In this document: positions 7,730 through 15,761 of the stretch, piece after piece
Numbering within the stretch: position 1 is the stretch's first letter
Layout: the number at the start of each line of letters is the position of its first letter
Source of the DNA: an uncultured Clostridium sp.
Lineage (GTDB): Bacteria > Bacillota > Clostridia > TANB77 > CAG-508
NCBI GenBank assembly: GCA_950059165.1
Contig: CATLUC010000022.1
Location: forward strand, 1-18,767
DNA length: 18,767 nucleotides
Direction: 5' to 3'
Notes under the pieces: generated by a model
The model's database searches: none
The model's input: the letters and a program-made list of their open reading frames with translations, nothing else
What the model was told of the DNA's origin: nothing
Position numbers and translations under genes: made by a program

Positions 7730-8098
7730 GAGTAAATAATGATTTTTAGTAAAATTTTTGCCTAAATTTTAATTAGTATTAGATTTTGCTATTTGTTCGC
7801 AATATTTTTGGAGATTTGTTTGTTAATTTTTCGATTTTTTAAGATTGTTTTGATAAAAGTTTATTTTTGCTTTAATAGCTTTTGAAAAAAACTTTTGATT
7901 TAATTAAAATGTAAAAAGACTTATTTCGTGAGGTTTATAAGATTTTTGATTTTAATTTTTGATATTCTTAAAAAAATTGATAAAAAAATTGCAATGTGAT
8001 TTTACTATAGCTATTTCTAAGAGCTAATTAATAAATATAGTTTACCATAATTTTCCATGCTTTGCAATGGTTTTGTAGAAAAAATTTTTCAAATTAAG
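7730..8098. other. AT-rich stretch with no recognisable gene
   Basis: About 370 bp between the terminator of the surface-protein operon and the Rpn promoter. It consists of low-complexity A/T tracts. I see no reading frame with a ribosome site, no tRNA, no riboswitch core and no clear inverted repeat. Confidence 0.6.
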
Positions 8099-8131
8099 AA
8101 AAGAAGCAACCTTTGAAAGATTACTCCTTTT
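8099..8131 (-). terminator. Terminator of the sortase-cohesin-dockerin operon
   Basis: Minus-strand hairpin with arms AAAAGGAGTAATCTTT and AAAGGTTGCTTCTTTT, pairing with three G-T wobbles around a tight loop, followed by TCTTAATTT. It begins 19 bases after the stop codon of the dockerin protein. The plus strand has an even better T-run (TTTTTT), so it could work in both directions. Confidence 0.75.
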
Positions 8132-8149
8132 TTATTACATTAATTGTAA

Positions 8150-11100
8150 TTATTCCCCATATGTTGCAAATCCTGAAAGATTTACTTTTGACATATCTGT
8201 TTCTGCTGGGAATGTTATAGTTACTTCACCTGTAGCAGCATCAACAATTGTTAATTTAACGTTTTCATCATCAACACCAAATGTGTTAATAAATTCTTGC
8301 ATTAATTCTCTGTTTTTACCATCAATTGTTGTATTAGCTGTTCCACCAATTTTAGCTTTCATATCTTCATTAACAGCATATTTCTTTAATGTTATTTCAT
8401 CGTTATCTGCTATTGTAAGACCATCTAGGTCATCAAGCATATCGATATTTTTTGCTATTGCTTTTATTGTTGTATCTGTCTTTTTAGCTTCAGTTGTAGC
8501 AACACTTACATTAACTTTTGCTGAATCTTCGAATCCAGTAATATCAACATCTGCGTCTGTTACATCTATAGCTAAGTTAAGTTTTGTTACATCTAAAGAA
8601 TTGTCATTAGGTGATGTTACTTTAACTTTACCATTTGTTGAATTGATTTTAACTGTTCCAGCAATTCTTGATGTTTGGTCATTTGATGCAAAGTTTATTG
8701 TTGCTTCATCAGCTACATCATATCTACCATTGTTATTATTTGTGAATGTTAAATCTGTATTAAGGTCTCCTTTTGGTGCATTTACTGTTAATGCTTTGTC
8801 TCCTGTAGATGTCATTGATATATCAGCACTTGTTGTATTTACTGTTATACCTTCTATTGTAGCTGTTGCACCTTTTACAAGTGTATAAGTTTTGTTACTT
8901 CCTGCAACTTTAACTTCTGCACCATTAGCTATACTTACTTCTGTATCTGCATCATTATTAGTTAAAGCTAATATTAATCCATTTCCTTCAACTGTAAGTT
9001 TATCTAATTTTGCACCACTAGCAATTGTCATTTTTCTGTCACTTTCAGTTCCTTGACCTTTAACACTTATTGCTAGACCTTCATAATCATTAGTTAATGT
9101 CATTACATTAGTAGAGCTTTCATCATCTGTTAATTCAAGACTTACTGATTCATTATTATTTACTGTTATTTTATCATTATCTAGTAAACTTTCAGCTAAA
9201 GTAAGTATAGAATTGAATTCAAGTGTATAGTTATTGTTAGCTGTTCCTATTGTAATTACATTTTCTTTATCTCCATTAACAATTACTTTATTATTAGTTG
9301 TATCTACAAATAATGTTCCTGCAACAGCTTTTGCTGTATCTGTTATATCAGTAGTTTTAACAACTTTTAATCCTTTAATTGCTGGTGTTGTTGCATATGT
9401 TTTTGGTGCATTAGTATATGCTCCTGCAGTATATCCTATTAAATTAGATTCTCCTTCTACATCTCCAACATTTGCAATTATTTTTATAGCATATTTTTGG
9501 TTATTATCTAAACCTTCTATTGTTAGGAATTTTCCTGCCTTTGTTTCTGTTACAACTGCAGATTTACTTTCCATTGTGTCTGACATATATTCTACGCCAC
9601 TTTTATCTGTATTTATTTTATATACTTCTGCTTTATATGTAGCTTCTGTTCCATTTACACTAATAGGATTTGCTAATACATAAGTTAATGAACTATCTGT
9701 TCTTGAATCTAAAGCTCCAAGTAGATTAGAAGCATCTATAAAGAAGAATGGGCTAGATACTGTTGGATTTGAATTTACTATCCATTCACCTTGACCTGCT
9801 TTAGGATTTACAACAACAGTTGCTCTATATACAGTACCTGCTACAAGTCCGTCAATAACAGCTGTGTGTTTTTCAGCATCTAATGTGTCAACAGTTACAG
9901 TTGCATCAGCAACATATCCATTATCTCCATCTAATTTTTCAAATGTAAGAGTATATTCACTATCATTAGGTGTAGTAACATCTATATTCTTTTTGTCATT
10001 TGAATCTGTCCATGAAATTACCTTGTTGTCATCTTTGTCAACATCAAATTTAACGTTGCTTACAGCATTTAATTCTTTAACTTCTACAAAATCTGAAAAT
10101 ACTTCTTCTGAATTTGTTGTTGTAGTTCCATTACCACTAACAATTACTCCAACTCTGTATTTTCCAGCTTTATCTAAGTCAAATGTTACATTGTCTGCTG
10201 ATGTTATTGCCTTTTTATCTACTATATTTCCATTTGCATCATATAATATAGCTTCACCATTAGCTACACTTACGTCTGTTGTAAATTTAGCTGTAGCTGT
10301 TTTTGTTAAATCAGGTGCTGTAACTGTTTCAACTGGTTCAACAGCTTTTGCTCCATGAGCTGGGATAGCTACACCATTTATTTTTGCTTCATTTCCATAT
10401 TCGTCTACTAAAGTTATGTCCATTGTTGTAGCACCTTCTGGAAATACATAATCAAGTTTTTGGTTAGCTAATTTGTCATTTACATTGTTGATTTCTTTTT
10501 CTTCTGTAGTTCCTGCAATTTTATATTTTACAGTTACTATTTTTCCTTCTCCATATCCTTCTAAAGATAATGCTGCTGTTGTAGCACTTGGACGAGAAGC
10601 TACTACTTTTGCAGCTACTGGTGTTTCAACATGTTTAGTTGTTGTAGCTGTTCCAACTAATTTAGTACCTTCATATAATTCAATTGTTATTTTACCATTT
10701 GCTAAAGCTGTTGCTGCTGTTGTATCAATTGCTTGAGCATCTGTGAATACATATGTATCTGTATGAGCTGGTATTGTAATAGTTACTTCTTTAGCATTTT
10801 CGTTTTCATCTATTACTTTAACTTTTAATGTTTTTGCTTCATCATAAGTTTTAGCAAGTTTTAATTCAACTTTAGTTGCTGTATCATTTTGGTTGTTTAT
10901 AAATCCATTCTCATTTACTTTTACTGTGTAGTTTGAATCAGTAACTACTGGGTCTGCATCTGGTGTGTGTGGTTCATCTGTTACTCTTACTTGTGCTCCA
11001 CCAGCATATTCTTGAATTCTTAAAGCATCAAAAGTATCTACTCCTGAATTATCTTTTCTTATAACATCTGCTGCTACTTTTTCTTCTCCTTTAAATTCAT

Positions 11101-11470
11101 TAAATGCATTTTCTTGGATATATAAAGCATCAAATGCATCTACAGAACCATCTTTGTTTGCATCTCCATATACAACTACTGTGTATTCTGTTCCATCTTT
11201 AACTTTGAATTTGCTTCCTGTTTTTAAAGGTGCGTTTGCATCTAAAACTGAAACTATATCAAATTTTCCACTATTTTTTATATCAGTTATTGTTACAGAA
11301 TCTGCTCCATTTTTTACAACAACTGGTACCATTTTACTGCTTAATACATTTGAGCAAACTCCTATAACGTCTACTGATGGTGTTGCAGCATTTACTGTTG
11401 TACCCATAATACTTGTTGCTAGCATTCCTGTTAAAGCTATTGATGATAAAAATCTATAATTTTTTTTCAC
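8150..11470 (-). CDS. Large secreted dockerin-containing surface protein
   Basis: A 1106-residue exported protein. A signal peptide (about 1-29) ends at VNAA-TP. A small domain leads into a type I dockerin at 101-157: its first calcium loop is canonical (DANKDGSVDAFD), and the second (ADVIRKDNSGVDTFDAL) is two residues longer and degenerate. Then come beta-sandwich segments, two of which look fibronectin-III-like (about 470-580 and 595-690), and a long Thr/Asn/Asp-rich beta-repetitive region to the end (about 700-1106). There is no C-terminal sorting signal, membrane helix or catalytic motif, so attachment through the dockerin is the likely route. It starts with GTG at 11470, eight bases after GGGAGG; a nearer ATG is out of frame and stops at once. 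It lies 63 bp after the cohesin gene and is the last gene of the operon. Likely an abundant structural or adhesive surface layer protein. Confidence 0.8.
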   Translation of the reverse strand: MKKNYRFLSSIALTGMLATSIMGTTVNAATPSVDVIGVCSNVLSSKMVPVVVKNGADSVTITDIKNSGKFDIVSVLDANAPLKTGSKFKVKDGTEYTVVVYGDANKDGSVDAFDALYIQENAFNEFKGEEKVAADVIRKDNSGVDTFDALRIQEYAGGAQVRVTDEPHTPDADPVVTDSNYTVKVNENGFINNQNDTATKVELKLAKTYDEAKTLKVKVIDENENAKEVTITIPAHTDTYVFTDAQAIDTTAATALANGKITIELYEGTKLVGTATTTKHVETPVAAKVVASRPSATTAALSLEGYGEGKIVTVKYKIAGTTEEKEINNVNDKLANQKLDYVFPEGATTMDITLVDEYGNEAKINGVAIPAHGAKAVEPVETVTAPDLTKTATAKFTTDVSVANGEAILYDANGNIVDKKAITSADNVTFDLDKAGKYRVGVIVSGNGTTTTNSEEVFSDFVEVKELNAVSNVKFDVDKDDNKVISWTDSNDKKNIDVTTPNDSEYTLTFEKLDGDNGYVADATVTVDTLDAEKHTAVIDGLVAGTVYRATVVVNPKAGQGEWIVNSNPTVSSPFFFIDASNLLGALDSRTDSSLTYVLANPISVNGTEATYKAEVYKINTDKSGVEYMSDTMESKSAVVTETKAGKFLTIEGLDNNQKYAIKIIANVGDVEGESNLIGYTAGAYTNAPKTYATTPAIKGLKVVKTTDITDTAKAVAGTLFVDTTNNKVIVNGDKENVITIGTANNNYTLEFNSILTLAESLLDNDKITVNNNESVSLELTDDESSTNVMTLTNDYEGLAISVKGQGTESDRKMTIASGAKLDKLTVEGNGLILALTNNDADTEVSIANGAEVKVAGSNKTYTLVKGATATIEGITVNTTSADISMTSTGDKALTVNAPKGDLNTDLTFTNNNNGRYDVADEATINFASNDQTSRIAGTVKINSTNGKVKVTSPNDNSLDVTKLNLAIDVTDADVDITGFEDSAKVNVSVATTEAKKTDTTIKAIAKNIDMLDDLDGLTIADNDEITLKKYAVNEDMKAKIGGTANTTIDGKNRELMQEFINTFGVDDENVKLTIVDAATGEVTITFPAETDMSKVNLSGFATYGE

Positions 11471-11533
11471 TTTTCATTCCTCCCAAAAGTTCTAATTTAA
11501 TTTTTGTTTTAATTTTATTTTAATTTATTAGTC

Positions 11534-12226
11534 TTATTTTGCTTTTCTAACTACTAATACTGCACCTGCTAAAGCTACTACTACTGCAGCTCCTATAAAT
11601 AATGGTGTTCCTGTTTGGTTTAATTTTGTGATAACTTTTCCATTTGTTGAAACTTTTCCATTGTTAGTTGTTGTTGTTGTTCCTTTGTTATCTGTATTAT
11701 CTTCAGCTGGTTTGTTATTGTCATCTGTAGTTCCTGGGTTTTCTGGTTGTTCTGGTTCTACTACTGTTGCTGCTACTACTTTTACTGTTGTTGTTGCGTT
11801 TATGTTGTCATCTCTTTCAGCAGATGTTCCAGCTTTGAATCCACTAATTGTAAATGTTTCTTCGTTTACGTTTGCTGTTTCAGCTTTTGCTGTAAAGTTA
11901 AGTACTATTGATTTTGCATCTTCTGGTGCTGCTGAGTTAGCTAATGCAAATGTTAATCCTTCTGCTGTTTCTGTTACTGTTGCTGTTGCTCCAGCTTTTG
12001 ATGTATATCCTGTGTATGTGAAATTATCTTTATCGTAAGCTAATTTAAATTGAACTGCTTTCATTGTTACATTTGTACTAATTGTAACTGATACTCCTTT
12101 ATCTACTTCTACTTGTGATGCGCTAGCTGTCATGCTTGCTGCATTAACACTCCCCATCATTGTTATTAAAAACATAGCTATAATTGCTACTCCTATTATT
12201 GTTTTTTTCATATTTTTCATTTTCAT
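11534..12226 (-). CDS. Wall-anchored cohesin protein
   Basis: A 230-residue surface protein. The signal peptide (1-30) ends VNAAS. A single cohesin-like domain follows (about 31-150): TASASQVEVDKGVSVTIS, then MKAVQFKLAYDKDNFTYTG, then KSIVLNFTAKA and TFTISGFKAG, the order of strands in cohesins. Next is a Pro/Thr/Asn linker (about 155-200) and a cell-wall sorting signal: LNQTG (202-206), a hydrophobic helix and a basic RKAK end. LNQTG is an LPXTG variant with Asn at position 2. Its neighbours are a sortase 62 bp upstream and a dockerin protein 63 bp downstream, so it probably links the two. AAGGAA lies just before the ATG at 12226; the ATGs at codons 3 and 6 are alternatives. Confidence 0.8.
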   Translation of the reverse strand: MKMKNMKKTIIGVAIIAMFLITMMGSVNAASMTASASQVEVDKGVSVTISTNVTMKAVQFKLAYDKDNFTYTGYTSKAGATATVTETAEGLTFALANSAAPEDAKSIVLNFTAKAETANVNEETFTISGFKAGTSAERDDNINATTTVKVVAATVVEPEQPENPGTTDDNNKPAEDNTDNKGTTTTTNNGKVSTNGKVITKLNQTGTPLFIGAAVVVALAGAVLVVRKAK

Positions 12227-12288
12227 TTCATTCCTTTCTTTTTTTTACGTTTGTACGTACATTTTATATGTACTTTTTTGTTATTTTT

Positions 12289-12954
12289 TTATGTCTCTCT
12301 CGCCTTGCAGATTAATCTTGTAAGTCCTCCTGGATTACAAGTTATGAGAGTTACTTCTCTCTTTCCATCATGATTTTGGTCTAAACATGATAAATCTTCT
12401 GGAACACAAGTATATATATTATATATTTCATAGTTTACTTTTGTTTTTGTTTCACGGTTAATCAAATAAAAAGTATCTCCTACTTGTATTTCAGACAACC
12501 TCTTTAGCATACCTTTCCAGTTATGCCCGTCAATACAAAAGTTTCCTGACTCGTTTACGCCTAGATTTGGTGGATAGAAATGTGCAACTGATAATGCTAA
12601 TGAAGCATTTTCTGATACCGATAATATGTTCTTTTTTACATCTATTTTGTCAATAACTAATTGACCAAGCACTTTATAGTTTCCCATTGTTGCTGGTATA
12701 TCACTAGTATCAACAATTTCGTCTTTCGGTTCTTCTACAGTTGGTGTTTCTTCTACTGGTGTATCGTTTTGCTCCGGTTCTACTGTTTCGCTATCTGTTT
12801 GATTTTGATTGTCTTTCATTTCCCAAAATCTTGTACTATATATTATATAGCCAATAGCTAAAAACATGATTAGCAAAATGATACAAGTTACTACCACCTT
12901 TTTTTTCGAGTTCTTTTTTGCTCTTTTGGCTTTACCATAAACTGTCATTCCCAC
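12289..12954 (-). CDS. Sortase
   Basis: Membrane cysteine transpeptidase that joins sorting-signal proteins to the wall. It has a basic cytoplasmic start, one membrane helix (about 20-39), an acidic Pro/Glu linker (about 47-88), then the sortase barrel with catalytic His144 (IDGHNW), Cys206 (TLITC) and Arg213 (LTRLI). The layout resembles class D/E-like sortases more than class A or B, but I would not fix the class. Its likely substrate is the LNQTG protein encoded immediately downstream. The ribosome site AAGGGGGTGA is strong but 13 bases from the GTG at 12954 and 19 from the ATG at 12948, so the exact start is uncertain. It is the first gene of the operon, behind the promoter at 13015-13043. 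Confidence 0.88.
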   Translation of the reverse strand: MGMTVYGKAKRAKKNSKKKVVVTCIILLIMFLAIGYIIYSTRFWEMKDNQNQTDSETVEPEQNDTPVEETPTVEEPKDEIVDTSDIPATMGNYKVLGQLVIDKIDVKKNILSVSENASLALSVAHFYPPNLGVNESGNFCIDGHNWKGMLKRLSEIQVGDTFYLINRETKTKVNYEIYNIYTCVPEDLSCLDQNHDGKREVTLITCNPGGLTRLICKARET

Positions 12955-13014
12955 TTTTTTTAAAAATTCACCCCCTTATATTGTTTTTTAATCTGTTTTA
13001 GGTTACACAATGAC

Positions 13015-13043
13015 ATTTTACCCCATTTTATTTTATAAGTCAA
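13015..13043 (-). promoter_or_regulatory. Promoter of the sortase-cohesin-dockerin operon
   Basis: TTGACT (13043-13038), 17 bp ending in GGGG, TAAAAT (13020-13015) on the minus strand. The start near 13008 gives a leader of about 54 bases containing the ribosome site AAGGGGGTGA. No other good promoter was seen between the three genes. Confidence 0.8.
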
Positions 13044-13129
13044 TAGATTTTTTAATATTTTTTTAATTTTCCTAAAAGTGCTCTATCGCTTGATTTTATT
13101 GCATTACGCAAAGCTTTTTATGTTACCTT

Positions 13130-15734
13130 TTATTCTGTTCTTAATGCTTCTACTGGGTCTTTTTTACTTGCCATTTTAGATGGTATTAATCCTGCAATAA
13201 TTGTTAACAACATGCTAATTATAACCAAAACAACTCCTGCAACTGGTGGCACAGTAGTTGTGACAACTACTCCTGTTAAGCTATAAATCATACTGTTAAT
13301 TGGAATTGTAAGTAGTACTGTTATTCCAATTCCTAATAAACCTGCTATTAATCCTAAAATAAATGTTTCTGCATTAAATACCCTAGAAATATCTTTTTTA
13401 GAAGCTCCAATTGCTCTTAAAATTCCTATTTCTTTTGTTCTTTCTAGTACAGAAATATAAGTAATAATTCCTATCATAATAGAAGATACAATTAAAGATA
13501 TAGCAACAAATGCAATTAATACATAACTAATAGTATCAATAATTTGACTAACTGATTTCATCATAACCCCTACTATATCTGTATAATTTATAACATTTGC
13601 TTCTTTTTGTTCATCTTTTTGCTTTTGGTTGTAAGCTTCTATTGCATCTGCTATTTTGTCTTTTGCTTCAAAATTCTTTGGATATATGCTAATAGATGTA
13701 GGCTTTTCTATATCTATTGCTGATAAAGTCTCTAAATTTTTATCATAACTTGCATCTTTGTTTGCTGTATATGTTTCCATCATTTTTGCAATTTCTTCAC
13801 TACTTAATTTACTCATTGCCATTTTTTGTTCATTACTTAGATTTACCATTTTGTCTTTTTCTTCATCTTTTGGAAATTCTAAACCTGAAAACACATTAAT
13901 TTCTGGCTTTTCTTTTTGTTCTTTTACTATTTCAGCCTCATTTGATTTTTTTATTACATGTTCTTTTAAGTCTTTTGTGTAACCTATTCCACTAGTTACT
14001 GCTGTACTTGCTACGCTTTGTTCATTTTGTTTAATAATTCCTACAACTTTTATTTCCTCTGCTTTAGCTATTTTGTCCTTCATATATTGTTCATCATCTT
14101 TTTGATTTAACCATAATCCATTTTCCTTTTTATAATAGTCTGAATTTATCAATAATTTAAAAGATAGGTTCATTAATTCGTCATATGTATATGATGTAGG
14201 CTCTTGATTTTCTTCTATTTTTTCTCCTTTTTCTACTGCTTTCCATTTTTCTTCTAGTTCTTCTTGGTTTTTCAAACCTAAAGAATATAATGTGTAATCA
14301 TCAATTCTTCCATCTTCTTTTAATATTAAAACAACTTCATTATATGCTTTTGGCCAATTACCTTTTACTAAATCAAATTGGCTTTCTAATAATTGCTGGT
14401 TATTTAGCATTTCTATCCATATATCAGTATTTGTCATCATTGTATCACCAAAAATAGATGCAACAGAAGAACTATTTTGTGCTTCTATCATTTCTCCCAT
14501 GCCAAATGCATTCATAACAGTACTTGGATTCACCTTTACAATTCCATTTTCTGTATTTGGTTTATATAAATTGATTTTTAAATTATATCCATATTCAATA
14601 CTATTGCTATTATTTGTTATTTCATTGTTTCCTTCTTCTAAGTATTTTTTTAATTCTTCTAAGTTGTTACTTTCTTTTTTATTTGATAGTGTTGTTATCA
14701 TTTCATTCATAATGTCTGCTGAATGTACTTTGCCATCTTCTGAATCTTGTTTACTACTTTCTGTTCCCATCATAGATGCCATCATTGCTGACATATCTAT
14801 ACTTGTTTCTTGAATTGTAATTGGGTATGATGACAAAGTGTCTTCTTCTACTTTATTTATGTAGTTTTGCACACCTGTTGAAATTGCAAGTATAAGTGCA
14901 ATTCCTATAATTCCTATACTTCCTGCAAATGATGTTAATAATGTTCTTCCTTTTTTTGTCATTAAGTTATTTAAGCTTAGCCTTAAGGCTGTAAAGAATT
15001 TCATTGAAGTTCTTCCATTTTTTGCTTGCACTTTTTCTGTTTCTTTGTCTTGTTTTGTAAATGGTTTTGAATCATCTGTAATTACACCATCTAATATCTT
15101 GACAATTCTTGTAGAATATTCTTGTGCTAGTTCAGGGTTGTGTGTTACCATTATTATTAATTTGTTTTTTGATATTTCTTTTAAAATTTCCATAATTTGT
15201 CTACTTGTTTTTGTGTCTAACGCACCAGTTGGTTCATCTGCTAAAATAATGTCAGGATTGTTTACCAATGCTCTTGCAATTGCTACTCTTTGCATTTGCC
15301 CACCTGATAGCTGGTTCGGTTTTTTGTGTATTTGTTCTTTTAAACCAACATCTTCTAAGGCCTTTATTGCTCTTTGTTTTCTTTCTTTTCTTGATACTCC
15401 TGAAATGGTTAAAGCAAGTTCCACATTTGATAAAATTGTTTGGTGTGGTATTAGATTGTAACTTTGGAAAACAAACCCAATTGAATAGTTACGATATGCA
15501 TCCCAGTCTTTGTCTTTAAATTTTTTTGTTGATTTTCCATTTATAATTAAGTCTCCGTGATGTATATTTGTCTAGTCCTCCTATTATATTTAAAAGTGTG
15601 GTTTTACCACACCCACTTTGTCCTAGAATTGATACAAATTCGCTTTTTCTAAATTCTATATCAATTCCTTTTAATGCTTGAACTTTAGAATCTCCTGAAA
15701 TATAGTCTTTGGTGATTTTTTCTAGTTTTAACAT
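13130..15734 (-). CDS. ABC transporter, fused ATPase and FtsX-type permease, split by +1 shift at CGG
   Basis: MacB-like single-chain exporter or mechanotransmitter. The ATPase domain (about 1-230) has Walker A GQSGCGKTT (38-46) before the shift, and after it the Q-loop FVFQSYNL, signature LSGGQ, Walker B IILADEPTG and H-loop VTHN. The permease part has a helix after KKGRTLLTSFAGSIG, a large extracytoplasmic region of some 350 residues (Met/Ser and Lys/Glu rich), and three C-terminal helices with the FtsX motif ERTKEIGILRAIGAS. Codon 60 is CGG (15557-15555); skipping C gives KYTS-GDLIINGKS and an 867-residue protein. Unshifted, only Walker A is made and translation ends 13 codons later. AAGGAGG lies five bases before the ATG. 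It starts 27 bp after the coiled-coil gene, so the two are probably one operon. Cargo unknown. Confidence 0.88.
15555..15557 (-). other. +1 shift site 3: in-frame CGG in ABC transporter
   Basis: Context ACA TCA CGG AGA; the restored reading is TCA (C) GGA GAC TTA ATT, the conserved SGDL(I)I-NG strand of ABC ATPases. It shares ATCACGGA with the signal peptidase site. Confidence 0.7.
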
Positions 15735-15761
15735 ACTTCCTCCTTTTCGTCCCCTTTTATT

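Noticed and set aside
8283..12038. Plus-strand reading frames of 87-201 residues opposite the dockerin and cohesin genes
   Set aside because: The minus-strand proteins have signal peptides, recognisable domains, ribosome sites and an operon promoter; the plus frames are low-complexity Val/Ser/Thr shadows.
12253..12273. GTACAT/ATGTAC inverted repeat between the sortase and cohesin genes as an operator or terminator
   Set aside because: The stem is only six bases with a five-base loop, the T-run is on the strand opposite to the genes, and no further support is visible.
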